A stretch of DNA of 64,000 nt from Eggerthella sp. YY7918 (lineage in GTDB: Bacteria > Actinomycetota > Coriobacteriia > Coriobacteriales > Eggerthellaceae). The position numbers and the translations under genes are program-made. The notes under the pieces were generated by a model. The model was not told the origin of the DNA and made no database searches. It saw only the letters and a program-made list of their open reading frames with translations. The stretch covers positions 868,001 to 932,000 of the forward strand of contig NC_015738.1 of the NCBI RefSeq assembly GCF_000270285.1, written 5' to 3'. Shown one piece after another: positions 1-9,162 of the stretch; position 1 is the stretch's first letter, and every line of letters begins with the position of its first letter.

Positions 1-618
1 TGGTTTACGCCTGCTGGCTATGTGTTTGCCATCTGGTCGCTTGTCTATGTGGCGCTCATCTTTTGGCTGGTGGCCTTTACGCGTCAGGCCCCGATGCGCT
101 CCAAGCGGTTGAGTACGACTGCGATTCTGTTCATAGCGAGTAGCGTGCTCAATGTTCTGTGGCTCGCGCTCTGGCACTTTGAGCTCGTGGCGCTGTCGTT
201 TATCGTCATTTTGGCGGAGTGGGCAGTTCTGGCCGCGCTGTACTTCAATGTGCGACAGACAGCAAAGACGGCATCGGGCTGGGTTCCCATTTCTATCTAC
301 ACCGCGTGGGTGACAGTGGCAACTCTTGCAAACATGGCTATTCTCATTACGCGTCTTCTTGACGGCGGCGTAGCATTCTTCAATGGGCTCTCCGTCATTG
401 CTCTGACGGCGGGCGTGCTCGTTTTGGGCTATGTGATGAAGCGTAGTTACAACGATGCTGTGTTCCCTCTCGTGTTTTTATGGGCGCTTATCGGCGTAGG
501 CATTCACGTGGCCGAGGTATCGTGGTTCGTCGCGACCATCGTCTTTTTGCTGTGCATCGCGGGTGCAGTGGTGACTTTTGTCCCGCTGGCCAAGGTGCGT
601 GCAGCACTGCGAAGCTAA
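1..618 (+). CDS. TspO/MBR-like tryptophan-rich membrane protein (5' partial)
   Basis: The frame is open from base 1, so the true start lies upstream; an internal GTG at 22 is not a convincing start. The visible part is almost entirely hydrophobic, with about six membrane segments and many Trp residues. The opening segment (PAGYVFAIWSLVYV) resembles the PxGxxFxxxW motif of tryptophan-rich sensory (TspO/MBR-like) proteins. TspO proteins bind tetrapyrroles and other hydrophobic ligands in the membrane. The role here is unknown and the assignment rests on that motif and the topology. The gene ends in TAA and is followed by a 115-bp gap before the next gene. Confidence 0.6.
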   Translation, partial: WFTPAGYVFAIWSLVYVALIFWLVAFTRQAPMRSKRLSTTAILFIASSVLNVLWLALWHFELVALSFIVILAEWAVLAALYFNVRQTAKTASGWVPISIYTAWVTVATLANMAILITRLLDGGVAFFNGLSVIALTAGVLVLGYVMKRSYNDAVFPLVFLWALIGVGIHVAEVSWFVATIVFLLCIAGAVVTFVPLAKVRAALRS

Positions 619-733
619 GGCAAAAGGAGGCTGGCACTCTCATTGGCTAAGGATTCTGCTTTTTCCCATACCACCCGCCATGACTTCTTGCTATGATAAG
701 CGTCAAGAGAAACCCGGATGAAAGGGGTCGTTT

Positions 734-1033
734 ATGGGAACGAAAGCTGCTGAGGCGCTCGAAATATCTTTCGACGAGCTGCCAACCTACTTGCATGCGA
801 AGCACTCCGTGTACATGGAAGTTGACGGCGCAACGTATTACCTTACCGATGTGAACGATCGGTACTGGCGAGCCCAGGATACGACCCAGTTCAACGACAA
901 GGGCCACTATGTGGATGCGAGCGAACTCGTGCCGACGGTGAGTGAGTTTTTGACGCTTCCCTTTGTGGACGGAAAGTCGGTTACCGACGTGTTTGACCAG
1001 GCGACGTTCTACGCTTCGGAGAAAAAAGAATAA
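734..1033 (+). CDS. Small acidic hypothetical protein, 99 aa
   Basis: The ATG is preceded by a purine-rich ribosome site (GAAAGGGG, about 8 nt upstream). The product is soluble and acidic, with many aromatic residues and a charged C-terminus (ASEKKE). It has no signal peptide, membrane segment or recognised motif. A strong intrinsic terminator follows directly, so this is a monocistronic unit. I do not recognise the family; coding status is supported by the ribosome site, the terminator position and normal codon use. Confidence 0.6.
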   Translation: MGTKAAEALEISFDELPTYLHAKHSVYMEVDGATYYLTDVNDRYWRAQDTTQFNDKGHYVDASELVPTVSEFLTLPFVDGKSVTDVFDQATFYASEKKE

Positions 1034-1041
1034 GACAGACG

Positions 1042-1072
1042 GCGGCCGCGTCACGCGGCCGCTGCTTTTTTA
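1042..1072 (+). terminator. Intrinsic terminator after the 99-aa gene
   Basis: A perfect 9-bp GC stem (GCGGCCGCG / CGCGGCCGC, 3-nt loop) is followed by TGCTTTTTT, nine bases after the stop codon. Confidence 0.85.
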
Positions 1073-1218
1073 TCTGCTCGGTGTGCCGATGACTGCGCGA
1101 TCTCGTGAAGTTGTTTTGCGCGAGTCCTCTGTGCTCACATTTGGAATTCCTCGTTGCTGCGACATGGTCAGGTGTGGCCACTTTCCGCACGATGGGTGAG
1201 AATTGAGAAAATGAGGGG

Positions 1219-1246
1219 TTGACCACAGAGCAGCTTCCGGTATACT
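1219..1246 (+). promoter_or_regulatory. Sigma-70 type promoter of tRNA-Ala
   Basis: TTGACC (1219-1224) and TATACT (1241-1246) are separated by 16 bp. Transcription would start a few bases before the tRNA at 1264. Confidence 0.7.
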
Positions 1247-1263
1247 GAATCTCGCACTTTTTC

Positions 1264-1339
1264 GGGGCCTTAGCTCAGCTGGGAGAGCGCATGGCTGGCA
1301 GCCATGAGGTCAGGGGTTCGATCCCCCTAGGCTCCACCA
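1264..1339 (+). tRNA. tRNA-Ala, anticodon GGC
   Basis: A complete cloverleaf can be folded. The 7-bp acceptor stem GGGGCCT/AGGCTCC contains a G-U at the third pair, the alanine identity element. The D arm is GCTC/GAGC. The anticodon stem CATGG/CCATG encloses loop CTGGCAG, giving anticodon GGC. The T arm AGGGG/CCCCT carries TTCGATC. The CCA end is encoded (1337-1339). It reads Ala codon GCC. Confidence 0.97.
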
Positions 1340-1348
1340 TCAAGTACG

Positions 1349-1374
1349 GGCGGATCACTCGATCCGCCTTTTTT
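1349..1374 (+). terminator. Intrinsic terminator after tRNA-Ala
   Basis: GGCGGATC / GATCCGCC with a 4-nt loop is followed by six T residues. Confidence 0.85.
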
Positions 1375-1423
1375 ATTCGAAGCACCCAAGCGCCGCTCGT
1401 GTGAAGGTGTACGGGGAGATGTT

Positions 1424-1891
1424 ATGACGCGCGCAAAGCAGGTGGAGCGACTCGGCGATGATGGGGTAGTCATGACCGCATGGCAGATATGGCTGCGCCG
1501 ATTATGCTTGCTTGTTGTGGTGTGGGCTCTGGCTGAGTTCGCCTTAGGGGCGCTGCTATGGGCGGCGTATCTGCTCAACATTCCCTTACTGGGCGATATA
1601 GGCCGCGACCTTGTGTCTCCCGAACTCAGCGTTATGGCATTTCTCGGGGCGTTGCTGAATCTGGTTATTGGCGCTCTTGGAATACGTGGGGCAAAAGACC
1701 CGCGCAGGATCACGCTCTTCTTTTGGATAACGTTCATCGACGCCATGCTTACCGCATGGGCTTTGGCCAGCAGTGTGTCGTATGGAAGCTGCGACGTGAC
1801 GTCGCTCGTAAGCGGTCTGTTCGTGATCGCTCTTGCGGTGTGTGCCTGGCAGGTGCGCGGCCAAACGGGATACTTCGACATACATCCCTAG
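1424..1891 (+). CDS. Small polytopic membrane protein, 155 aa
   Basis: A short cytoplasmic N-terminus (about 20 residues) is followed by four hydrophobic segments and a short polar tail (GQTGYFDIHP). A ribosome-site-like GGGGAGATGTT precedes the ATG. No domain is recognised; general topology resembles small hypothetical membrane proteins seen in Coriobacteriia. It stands alone between the tRNA terminator and the convergent mrp gene, so context says little about function. Confidence 0.6.
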   Translation: MTRAKQVERLGDDGVVMTAWQIWLRRLCLLVVVWALAEFALGALLWAAYLLNIPLLGDIGRDLVSPELSVMAFLGALLNLVIGALGIRGAKDPRRITLFFWITFIDAMLTAWALASSVSYGSCDVTSLVSGLFVIALAVCAWQVRGQTGYFDIHP

Positions 1892-1910
1892 GCGTCCCGA
1901 CAGTCAAAGC

Positions 1911-1944
1911 AAAAAGAGAGCCGTTCCGCGAAGGGAACGGCTCT
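1911..1944 (-). terminator. Intrinsic terminator of mrp
   Basis: An 11-bp perfect stem (AGAGCCGTTCC / GGAACGGCTCT) is followed on the minus strand by CTTTTTG. It lies between the convergent 155-aa membrane gene and mrp; the T run is only on the mrp side. Confidence 0.8.
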
Positions 1945-1969
1945 AAGCCAATCAGGTATGCGTTTTCGG

Positions 1970-2809
1970 CTAGTTCTCTACTGCTTCCAGCTGTGCGACG
2001 ATTGTATCAAGGGCGCCCGCCACGTCGTAGTCCTCTACATGGCCCGCGTCGCACAAGCGCGCGAAGGCGGGGTCGATGGGCAAGGTCGCATAGGCGGGAA
2101 TGTTGTAGCGCTCAGCCACGGCGGCACCTTGAGGTTCACCGAAGATGTAGTGTTTCTTGTCGCACTCGTCGCACACAAAGTACGCCATGTTTTCCACAAG
2201 GCCCAAAAGGGCAACATCCATATCGTGTGCGAGGTTTACCGCTTTGCCCACAATCATGGCAACAAGCTCTTGCGGTGCCGACACGGTAACGATGCCGTCA
2301 ATCGGCAGCGATTGGAATACCGTAAGCAGCACGTCGGAGGTTCCCGGAGGCATGTCGACGAATAGGTAGTCGATGTCGCCCCAGCTTGCTTCACTGTAAA
2401 ACTGCTTGATGGCGTTGGATACAACCGGACCGCGCCATGCGACAGGAATGTCGTCTTTCGGCAGCATAAGGTTTGTGGATACCACTTTGATACCGCTTTG
2501 CGTCTGTGCAGGCAGGATACCATCGGCATCGGCCGTCAACGGGTTCGTGATGCCGAAAGTTTTCGGGATGGAGGGACCCGTCACGTCGGCATCAAGGATG
2601 CCGACTGCATAGCCGCGTTTTTTCATTTCGCTGGCAAGCAGGCTGGTCACCAGCGATTTGCCGACACCGCCCTTGCCCGACACCACGCCGATGACATGCT
2701 TGATATTTGAGCGAACGTTGGTGTCGATGGTCGTGGGTCCCTGCTGGGTGCGATCGCCACAACCCGACACACCACAGCTTCCGCAGTCGTGCGAACATTC
2801 TTCTGCCAT
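1970..2809 (-). CDS. mrp: Mrp/NBP35-family P-loop ATPase, Fe-S cluster carrier
   Basis: The 279-aa product belongs to the Mrp/ApbC/NBP35 group of deviant Walker A (SIMIBI) ATPases that hold and deliver [4Fe-4S] clusters to apoproteins in the cytoplasm. The N-terminus is Cys-rich (about residues 5-17, CSHDCGSCGVSGC). The P-loop GKGGVGKS is at about 45-52. A CxxC motif (CDEC, about 213-216) is the expected bridging-cluster ligand. The frame extends 16 codons upstream, but the ATG at 2809 is chosen because AGAAGGA lies at the right distance before it. The gene is divergent from the amidohydrolase gene. The many Fe-S enzymes in this window are plausible clients. Confidence 0.9.
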   Translation of the reverse strand: MAEECSHDCGSCGVSGCGDRTQQGPTTIDTNVRSNIKHVIGVVSGKGGVGKSLVTSLLASEMKKRGYAVGILDADVTGPSIPKTFGITNPLTADADGILPAQTQSGIKVVSTNLMLPKDDIPVAWRGPVVSNAIKQFYSEASWGDIDYLFVDMPPGTSDVLLTVFQSLPIDGIVTVSAPQELVAMIVGKAVNLAHDMDVALLGLVENMAYFVCDECDKKHYIFGEPQGAAVAERYNIPAYATLPIDPAFARLCDAGHVEDYDVAGALDTIVAQLEAVEN

Positions 2810-3011
2810 GATTCCTTCTTTCTGGGTTTTCAGCGTCCGCTTGCGGTGGACGCGCATCTCGTCATATCGCGCATGATAGCATAAGGCTTATACTTGGTTA
2901 AGGAGAATCGACCCCGTGCGAGAGCGTTTGAGCGCTTCGAGCGGGGATGCGTTATTTGAGTGCGCGATGACGGGCCGTGCCCGTGAACGTGCAGTAGGAA
3001 GGGAAGCGTAC

Positions 3012-4313
3012 ATGCTGTTCGCAAATATAGATTTGCTCGACGAGAACCTGGATTATCGCGCCCATCAGTGGGTTGGTGTGAAGGACGGCCGTATTGCCTA
3101 CAGAGGCGATACGGAGCCTTCGGCAGAAGAGGCGGCGACGTATGGCGAAGTGTACGACGGGCACGGCAAGGTGCTCATGCCCGCCTTTTACAATGCGCAT
3201 GCCCACGCGCCCATGACGCTTTTGCGCGGCTATGCCGAAAATCTTCCTTTGCAGGCGTGGCTCAACGACAAAGTGTTTCCCTTCGAGGCAAAAATCACTC
3301 CCGAGGACTGCTATTGGGGAACGCTGCTTGCGTGCGCCGAGATGGCACGCTACGGCGTCGTGTCCTTCTCGGACATGTACTACCACATGCAGGAAGGCGC
3401 CCGCGCCGCAATCGATGCAGGCCTCAAAATGAATGTGAGCGATACGCTTATCGCCTTCGGCGACGTGGGGCTTGATGATCTGCCGCTGCGTGCGCAGGAT
3501 GATCGTCTGATTCACGACCTACACAAAGCGGCCGATGGCCGCATCGTGGTGGACTGCAATATCCATGCCGAGTACACGTCGAATCCGCGTGCAGTGGCCG
3601 ATATGGCCGCCTATGCGAAGGAGCGCGGACTGCGCATTCAGCTGCATGCGTCCGAAACGAAGCTTGAGCACGAGGAATGTCAGCAGCGCCACAATGGCCT
3701 GACGCCCGTGCGCTACTTCAAAAGCCTCGGGGTGCTCGATGTGCCGGTGACGATGGCACACTGCGTATGGGTGGATGATGAGGATATCGACATCCTCGCC
3801 GCACGGGGTGTATTTGTGGCGGCCAACCCTGCTTCCAATATGAAGCTTGGCAGTGGGTTTGCGCCCATTCCGCGCATGCTTGAGCGCGGCGTGAAGGTGT
3901 GCTTGGGTACCGACGGCATGGCTTCGAACAACAATCATGACATGATGCAGGACCTCTATCTGCTGGCGCTTGTGTACAAGGGTTCAACGGGGGACCCCAC
4001 GGTGGTTTCGCCGAAGCAGGCCCTTGGTGCTGCTACGCGCATGGGCGCGCTTTCACAGGGACGTGAGGATTGCGGTTTGGTGAAGGAGGGGATGAAGGCC
4101 GACCTATGCGTGCTTGATGTGACAGGCCCGTCGTGGGCGCCGATGACCGATCCTCTTGGAAACCTGGTGTATGCAGGCCACGGATCTGATGTGTGTCTGA
4201 CTATGTGTGATGGTCAAGTGGTGTATCGCGACGGCATGTGGCCCTTGGTGGATGTCGAACGGGCGAAGGCCGAAGTGGCTGCGCGTACGAAACGGATCAT
4301 GGATGAACTGTAG
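3012..4313 (+). CDS. mtaD: Amidohydrolase, MTA/SAH deaminase-like
   Basis: The 433-aa product is a metal-dependent amidohydrolase (TIM barrel) of the 5'-methylthioadenosine/S-adenosylhomocysteine deaminase group, which deaminates adenosine-like purines. Visible metal ligands are HxH (HAHAP, about 63-65), a His in HASET (about 210), a His in AHCVW (about 250) and the Asp of GTDGMASNNNHD (about 300). The open frame starts further upstream, but the ATG at 3012 has AGGAAGGGAAG before it and begins the usual family N-terminus. The next gene starts one base after its stop, so the two form an operon with the folate gene. Exact substrate is not certain; guanine or chlorohydrolase-type activity is the alternative. 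Confidence 0.85.
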   Translation: MLFANIDLLDENLDYRAHQWVGVKDGRIAYRGDTEPSAEEAATYGEVYDGHGKVLMPAFYNAHAHAPMTLLRGYAENLPLQAWLNDKVFPFEAKITPEDCYWGTLLACAEMARYGVVSFSDMYYHMQEGARAAIDAGLKMNVSDTLIAFGDVGLDDLPLRAQDDRLIHDLHKAADGRIVVDCNIHAEYTSNPRAVADMAAYAKERGLRIQLHASETKLEHEECQQRHNGLTPVRYFKSLGVLDVPVTMAHCVWVDDEDIDILAARGVFVAANPASNMKLGSGFAPIPRMLERGVKVCLGTDGMASNNNHDMMQDLYLLALVYKGSTGDPTVVSPKQALGAATRMGALSQGREDCGLVKEGMKADLCVLDVTGPSWAPMTDPLGNLVYAGHGSDVCLTMCDGQVVYRDGMWPLVDVERAKAEVAARTKRIMDEL

Positions 4314-4314
4314 G

Positions 4315-4941
4315 ATGGCTCACAGCGATCTTCCTCAAGAGAAAGCTCGCTTGCGCAAGCTCGTTTTGGCGCGGCGCGATGGTATTCCTGCCGAAGAGCG
4401 CGACCGCCGAAGTCGGGTGCTGTGTGAGCGTCTCTCCGCCAGCTGTCAACCGGCAGTGCGACCTCACGCCGTTATTGCCGCCTATCATGCGTTCGGCAGC
4501 GAGCCCGATATGCGTCATTTTCTGCATGAGGCCTACGACCGGGGATGTCGCGTGTGTCTTCCGTGTATGGTGCGCGAGAACGTGGACCAGTTGGGAAAAC
4601 CGTGTTCGCGCATGGTTTTTCTAGAGGTCGATCGAGAATCGTTCGAAGCGTGCGAACTTCCGTTTCTCGCTCAACCCACAAAGGCGCTGGAGAGGGACGA
4701 TCCTATTCTTGCTCAGTTTTCGGTCGTGGAACCAACCGATATCGATGTGGTCGTTGTGCCGCTGGTTGCCTGCGATGCGGCCAACAATCGCATGGGATAT
4801 GGCGGGGGACATTACGACCGTTTTTTGAGCGAGGTACGCAGCGATGTGCTCGTGGTGGGCGTGGGGTTTGCCGAGCAGATGATTGAGGCGGTGCCGCTTG
4901 AAGCTCACGACAAGGCGCTTCATCGCGTCGTGACTGCGTAA
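4315..4941 (+). CDS. fthC: 5-formyltetrahydrofolate cyclo-ligase
   Basis: The 208-aa product matches the 5-formyl-THF cyclo-ligase family, which converts 5-formyl-THF to 5,10-methenyl-THF with ATP. The hallmark phosphate/substrate loop MGYGGGHYDRF is at about 160-170, and a basic N-terminal helix (KARLRKLVLARRDG) carries the usual conserved Lys/Arg. The ATG at 4315 is chosen because it lies one base after the preceding stop (translational coupling) and gives normal family length. The cyclo-ligase probably recycles folate; its link to the upstream deaminase is through one-carbon and methylation metabolism, by inference. Confidence 0.92.
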   Translation: MAHSDLPQEKARLRKLVLARRDGIPAEERDRRSRVLCERLSASCQPAVRPHAVIAAYHAFGSEPDMRHFLHEAYDRGCRVCLPCMVRENVDQLGKPCSRMVFLEVDRESFEACELPFLAQPTKALERDDPILAQFSVVEPTDIDVVVVPLVACDAANNRMGYGGGHYDRFLSEVRSDVLVVGVGFAEQMIEAVPLEAHDKALHRVVTA

Positions 4942-5001
4942 AGGAATGTCTTCGGACTTACGGGGGAGAGGGCTATCGCTTTATGCGACAGCGGCCGTAT
5001 T

Positions 5002-5346
5002 CTATTTGCCAACAAGCTTTTTGATGCCGCCAGCTGCAATTACGGCACCGCCGCCGATGGCGAGCAGTCCCGGTCCCGGCAGAATGAGCATGGGCACTCC
5101 GACGAGCATAACAGCTCCACCGACGGCTGTTTGAACGGCGCCAGCTAACCGTCGCGGCTTCTTTGTCGTTTTATTGTCGATAACGGCAGCATGGGCTACG
5201 TCGCTTGCGACGGTCTTGGCTGCTTTCGCGGCATTCCCATAAGAAGGTCCCTGAAACGTGGTGGCCGTTTTTTTGGCGGCGTTCTTTGCTTTATCGCGTA
5301 CGGATTCGACGGGGTCGATATCGATGATGGGTTCGCGTTTGCTCAT
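5002..5346 (-). CDS. Small membrane-anchored protein with PGPG motif, 114 aa
   Basis: The N-terminal two thirds is charged and Lys/Ala-rich (possible amphipathic or DNA/cell-wall-associated region). The C-terminal third has one long hydrophobic stretch, VGGAVMLVGVPMLILPGPGLLAIGG in two pieces around PGPG, which recalls actinobacterial PGPGW membrane proteins. A GAGG ribosome site precedes the ATG. It is transcribed convergently to fthC and divergently from aspS. Function unknown. Confidence 0.6.
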   Translation of the reverse strand: MSKREPIIDIDPVESVRDKAKNAAKKTATTFQGPSYGNAAKAAKTVASDVAHAAVIDNKTTKKPRRLAGAVQTAVGGAVMLVGVPMLILPGPGLLAIGGGAVIAAGGIKKLVGK

Positions 5347-5540
5347 GGTTGCCTCATTTGCGGTCGGAGGGCGGGCTTCGCTGCTATCTCTTCGATTATA
5401 CGAGGGAGCCTAGGGGGTAGAGGGTGAAGAACGCTTCCGCTCAGATGATTCGTCATCATTCGGTAACGTTGCGTTCGCGAGTTCTTCAAACTTCTGCGCG
5501 AAACGTGCGAGCGCATTTTGCATGAAGGATGGCATGCTAT

Positions 5541-5570
5541 TTCAACTCGTGCGTCCACATGCAGTACAAT
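5541..5570 (+). promoter_or_regulatory. Probable aspS promoter in the 306-bp gap 5347-5652
   Basis: TTCAAC (5541-5546) and TACAAT (5565-5570) are spaced 18 bp and lie about 80 bp before the aspS start. I searched the gap for a T-box (the TGGNACCGCG element) and found none. The rest of the gap shows nothing I can name. Confidence 0.45.
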
Positions 5571-5652
5571 AAACAAGTTTGAGTATCGCATTGCCGCGTT
5601 CGAACGTCGGCGAATGCCCGAAAGCAGTACCAAGGAGCAAGGAACTAACGAT

Positions 5653-7431
5653 ATGACGGACTTCATGAACGAGTATTGCATGCACACCGCCACGTGTGGC
5701 GAGCTACGCCGCGAAGATGTGGGGCGCGAGGTCGTGCTCACAGGTTGGGCGTGGCACAACCGCGACCACGGCGGCCTTATCTTTATCGACCTGCGCGACC
5801 GTGCGGGTTACACGCAGGTGGTCGTCGACCCCGATTGCGTAAGCGCCGAAGACTTCGCGAAGGCTGAGCATCTCGGTCGCGAGTATGTGCTTAAAGTGAC
5901 CGGCAAGGTGCGCGAGCGTGGTGCTGATGCCGTGAATCCGAATATGGCCACCGGGGAGATTGAGGTGTTGGCCACCTCCGTTGAGGTGCTGAACACGAGC
6001 GTAACCCCGCCGTTTTCCATCGAAGATGGCATTGAAACCGATGAAACCACGCGTATGAAGTGGCGTTACTTGGATATTCGCCGCCCTGAGATGTACGAAG
6101 CTCTGCACTTGCGCCACACGGTGGCCCAAGCTATGCGTTCAGCGCTCAACGAGCGTGGCTTTTTGGAGGTGGAGACGCCCATCCTTGCGAATTCTACGCC
6201 TGAAGGTGCGCGTGACTACATTGTGCCGAGCCGTCCGAATCCCGGCAAGTTTTATGCGCTGCCGCAGAGCCCCCAGCAGTTCAAGCAGATGCTCATGTGC
6301 GCCGGCATCGAACGCTACTACCAAATTGCACGCTGCTTCCGTGATGAGGACCTGCGTGCCGACCGTCAGCCTGAGTTCACGCAGGTTGACATCGAAATGA
6401 GCTTCGTCGAAGAAGACGACGTATTGCGTCTGATGGAGGACGTGATGGCCGAGGTGCTGGCCGCCGTGGGCGTAGAGCACGAATTCCCGCTGCCGCGCAT
6501 GCCTTATGCTGAGGCCATGGAGCGTTTCGGCAACGATCGCCCCGACACACGCTTCGGCATGGAGCTTCAGGATATTACCGACATTGTGAAGGACACGGGC
6601 TTTAAGGTGTTCTCGAGTGTCGCTCAATCCGGCGGCGTGGTGAAGGCTATCAACGCGAAGGGTGCGGGCGACTGGAGTCGCGGCGAGGTGGAGAAGCTTG
6701 CCGACATCGCCGCTGCCAATGGCGCGAAGGGCATGGCCTGGATCGCGTTCACCACCGACGGTGCCGAGAAGAGCCCCATCATCAAGTTCTTCAGCGACGA
6801 GGAGTTCGCTGCGCTCAAGGAAGCCATGGATGTGGAACCGGGCGACCTGCTGCTGTTCGCGGCCGACAAGCCCGAAGTGGCCAACGCTGTTCTTTCCGCA
6901 TTGCGCTTGCATATGGCCGATGCGCTTGACATTCCACGCGAGGGGCACAACCTGCTGTGGGTTGTGAACTTCCCTATGTTCAAGTATGACGAGGACGAGA
7001 AGAAGTACGCTGCCGAGCACCATCCGTTCACGCAGATTCGCGTGGAGGATTTGGACAAGATTGAAGATGCGCCGCTTGAATGCGGAAGCTATTCGTACGA
7101 CCTGGTTATGGATGGGTTTGAGGCTGGTGGCGGCACCATTCGTATCCATGAGGCCGAGCTGCAGCGTCGCGTGCTGCGCCGCTTGGGTCTTACTGACGAA
7201 GAGATCGACGAGAAGTTCGGCCACCTCATCCATGCGCTTGAGCTGGGTGCTCCGCCGCACGGCGGTATCGCGCTTGGCCTCGACCGCCTGGTCATGTTGT
7301 TGGCTGGCAAGTCGTCCATTCGCGACGTCATCGCCTTCCCGAAAACCAGCAGCGCAAGCGACCCGATGACCGGTGCTCCGAGTGCTGTGACGGGCCGCCA
7401 ACTGAAAGAAGTTGCACTCCGCACGCTGTAA
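5653..7431 (+). CDS. aspS: Aspartyl-tRNA synthetase (bacterial type with GAD insert)
   Basis: The 592-aa length is normal for a bacterial AspRS. An N-terminal OB fold (about 15-115) binds the anticodon. The class II catalytic core shows motif 1 around [16 protein letters not shown], motif 2 [16 protein letters not shown] (about 228) and motif 3 GLDRLVM (about 540). The intervening GAD domain sits at about 290-420. The ATG at 5653 fits an AAGGAGCAAGGA ribosome site and the family N-terminus; the longer open frame is ignored. Whether it is discriminating or also charges tRNA-Asn cannot be judged here. Confidence 0.97.
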   Translation: MTDFMNEYCMHTATCGELRREDVGREVVLTGWAWHNRDHGGLIFIDLRDRAGYTQVVVDPDCVSAEDFAKAEHLGREYVLKVTGKVRERGADAVNPNMATGEIEVLATSVEVLNTSVTPPFSIEDGIETDETTRMKWRYLDIRRPEMYEALHLRHTVAQAMRSALNERGFLEVETPILANSTPEGARDYIVPSRPNPGKFYALPQSPQQFKQMLMCAGIERYYQIARCFRDEDLRADRQPEFTQVDIEMSFVEEDDVLRLMEDVMAEVLAAVGVEHEFPLPRMPYAEAMERFGNDRPDTRFGMELQDITDIVKDTGFKVFSSVAQSGGVVKAINAKGAGDWSRGEVEKLADIAAANGAKGMAWIAFTTDGAEKSPIIKFFSDEEFAALKEAMDVEPGDLLLFAADKPEVANAVLSALRLHMADALDIPREGHNLLWVVNFPMFKYDEDEKKYAAEHHPFTQIRVEDLDKIEDAPLECGSYSYDLVMDGFEAGGGTIRIHEAELQRRVLRRLGLTDEEIDEKFGHLIHALELGAPPHGGIALGLDRLVMLLAGKSSIRDVIAFPKTSSASDPMTGAPSAVTGRQLKEVALRTL

Positions 7432-7432
7432 A

Positions 7433-7462
7433 AGATTCGGCGGTCTAGCGACCGCCGAATCT
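7433..7462 (+). terminator. Strong hairpin directly after aspS
   Basis: A 13-bp perfect stem AGATTCGGCGGTC / GACCGCCGAATCT with a 4-nt loop begins one base after the stop. It lacks a T run, so it may act as a 3'-end stabiliser or Rho-assisted terminator. Confidence 0.6.
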
Positions 7463-7494
7463 ACTCGACGCTGCAAATCGCCCTCAACACTATA

Positions 7495-7625
7495 GAGCCA
7501 AAGAACTCCTCGCAGACGCCCCGCTTTGCTGCTCGGGGTTCTTCAGAACCCCTCGTGCGCTTCGCTCTTCCCCTTAGAAGGAGAGAAATTAGTGTCCAGA
7601 GGGTCTGCAAGGAGCTCTTTGGCTC
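7495..7625. repeat. Long imperfect intergenic palindrome (131 bp), diverged member
   Basis: The outer arms are about 25 bp (beginning GAGCCAAAGA and ending TCTTTGGCTC, with three mismatches). They enclose an inner hairpin GGGGTTC/GAACCCC and segments CCCCGCTTTGC and CTCGTGCG that also occur in the palindromes at 38960, 39797 and 55551. It occupies the convergent gap between aspS and the radical SAM gene. Confidence 0.6.
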
Positions 7626-7644
7626 TTTCTCGATAGTCAGTCTG

Positions 7645-7667
7645 CCGGCGGTCATTAAGACCGCCGG
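7645..7667 (-). terminator. Hairpin after the radical SAM gene
   Basis: CCGGCGGTC / GACCGCCGG with a 5-nt loop lies 13 bp beyond the minus-strand stop. There is no T run. Confidence 0.5.
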
Positions 7668-7679
7668 AATTCGTTCCTT

Positions 7680-9140
7680 CTAGGCGGCTGATTCGCCTGC
7701 GTCTTGCGTCGCGTTGCGTACCGGGCGCTCTCGTCCGATACGTTCGAACTTGTGCTTGTCGGTTTCGGCCATGCCTTGTCCGGGGTCTTGGCGCAGGCGG
7801 TGCTGAGGATCGTCGGGGTCGTTCCAGATGCGCTCTGCCACCGGTGTCCACTGCTCGATAGAGCGCGTGCATTTGTCGCACAGTTCGCGGGCGCTTTCCT
7901 GTTTCTGCAAGTCGGTCGAATGCGCTCCTGTGGCTTCCACCATATCGGCCAGGACACCCTGGTTCTCCAAGAACGGACAGGGACGCAGCAGGTTGTCATT
8001 GAACGGCTGACCCTCATAGTAGGCCATGAAAAGCGGTGAGCGCAGCGCATCAAGCAGCGATACCTCGCGGATGTTCGCGTTCGCGTAATGGGCGAACACG
8101 CACGGCTCCACGTCGCCGGCGGCATTGATGTGCAGGTAGCGTCGTCCGCCAGCAATGCAGCCGCCCACAAACTCGCCGTCATTTTGGAAGTCGAGGGTGA
8201 ACAGCGGTTTCTTCATGCGCATCTCACGCACGAAGCGATAGAGGTGTTCGCGCTGCTCCGGGCGCACCATAAGCTCGACGGGTGCGTCCACGCCGACAGG
8301 CATGTAGGTGAATATCCACGCAAACAGTGCTCCCTGGTCGATCATCCAGTCAAAGAACTCCTCCGAAGCGATGGACTCGGCGTTGGCGCTGGTGTAGCAG
8401 CAGGACACGCCGAAGGGCAGCCCGTGCTGTTTGAGCAGCTGCATGGCCTGGCCTACCTTCGCGTACGTACCTTCGCCGCGGCGGCCGTCGGTAGCCTCTT
8501 CAAACCCTTCCACGCTGATAGCGGGAATGAAGTTCTTCACGCGCAGCAGGTCTTGGCAGAACTCCTCGTCGATGAGCGTGGCGTTTGTGAACGAAAGGAA
8601 GGCGCAATCGGGGTGTTGTTCGCACAGCGTCATGAGGTCGCGCTTGCGCACAAGCGGTTCGCCGCCGGTATAGATGTAGACGTGCGTGCCCAGCTCCTTT
8701 CCCTGTTTAATGATGCTGTCCAGCTCGTCGAGTGTGAGGTTCAGTTTGTGACCGTACTCGGCGGCCCAGCAGCCGGTACAGTGTAAGTTGCAGGCGCTCG
8801 TCGGGTCCATAAGGATGGCCCAGGGAATGTTGCACTGATACTTGTCACGCATCTGTTCTTGCTTGGGCCAAGCCATCATGTTCGCGTCAACCACGAACGT
8901 CTTGAGCAGATCGTCGCGAACGGCGGGGTTGAGGTCGAGTGCGCGCATGATGAGCTGGTACCAGTTGTTCTTTTGATCGATGGCGGTTCGAAACGCTGCG
9001 CGTTGGCTGGGAAAGAGGTTGGCCGGAGCAATCTTGTCAAGCATGTCCATGATCTTTGTGAGGTGTGGCCCGGGATCCTCCAGCAGATAGTCCATAGTTT
9101 TGTTGAGCGCAGCGCGTTTCACCTGATCGGTTGCTTTCAT
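7680..9140 (-). CDS. Radical SAM protein with C-terminal SPASM-like cysteines
   Basis: The 486-aa product has a helical N-terminal domain (1-105) and then a radical SAM barrel with the cluster motif CNLHCTGC (C117, C121, C124) and a GGEP SAM-binding motif (about 158). C-terminal Cys residues (the Cys of GGCIAGG, DVEPC, RPCPF and CDKCTR) fit auxiliary [4Fe-4S] cluster binding as in SPASM/Twitch proteins. No precursor peptide is visible next to it, so peptide maturation is possible but unsupported. It is divergent from a TetR regulator across an AT-rich 82-bp gap, which suggests local regulation. The last 60 residues are charged and look disordered. Confidence 0.85.
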   Translation of the reverse strand: MKATDQVKRAALNKTMDYLLEDPGPHLTKIMDMLDKIAPANLFPSQRAAFRTAIDQKNNWYQLIMRALDLNPAVRDDLLKTFVVDANMMAWPKQEQMRDKYQCNIPWAILMDPTSACNLHCTGCWAAEYGHKLNLTLDELDSIIKQGKELGTHVYIYTGGEPLVRKRDLMTLCEQHPDCAFLSFTNATLIDEEFCQDLLRVKNFIPAISVEGFEEATDGRRGEGTYAKVGQAMQLLKQHGLPFGVSCCYTSANAESIASEEFFDWMIDQGALFAWIFTYMPVGVDAPVELMVRPEQREHLYRFVREMRMKKPLFTLDFQNDGEFVGGCIAGGRRYLHINAAGDVEPCVFAHYANANIREVSLLDALRSPLFMAYYEGQPFNDNLLRPCPFLENQGVLADMVEATGAHSTDLQKQESARELCDKCTRSIEQWTPVAERIWNDPDDPQHRLRQDPGQGMAETDKHKFERIGRERPVRNATQDAGESAA

Positions 9141-9162
9141 GTTGACTTCCTTTATCTAAATA

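Noticed and set aside
5347-5652. T-box leader before aspS
   Set aside because: The gap lacks the conserved T-box antiterminator sequence and a following terminator; a simple promoter explains it.
6139-7476. 445-codon open frame antisense to aspS
   Set aside because: Fully embedded opposite a certain housekeeping gene; composition (His/Arg/Leu-rich) and lack of initiation signals mark it as a shadow.
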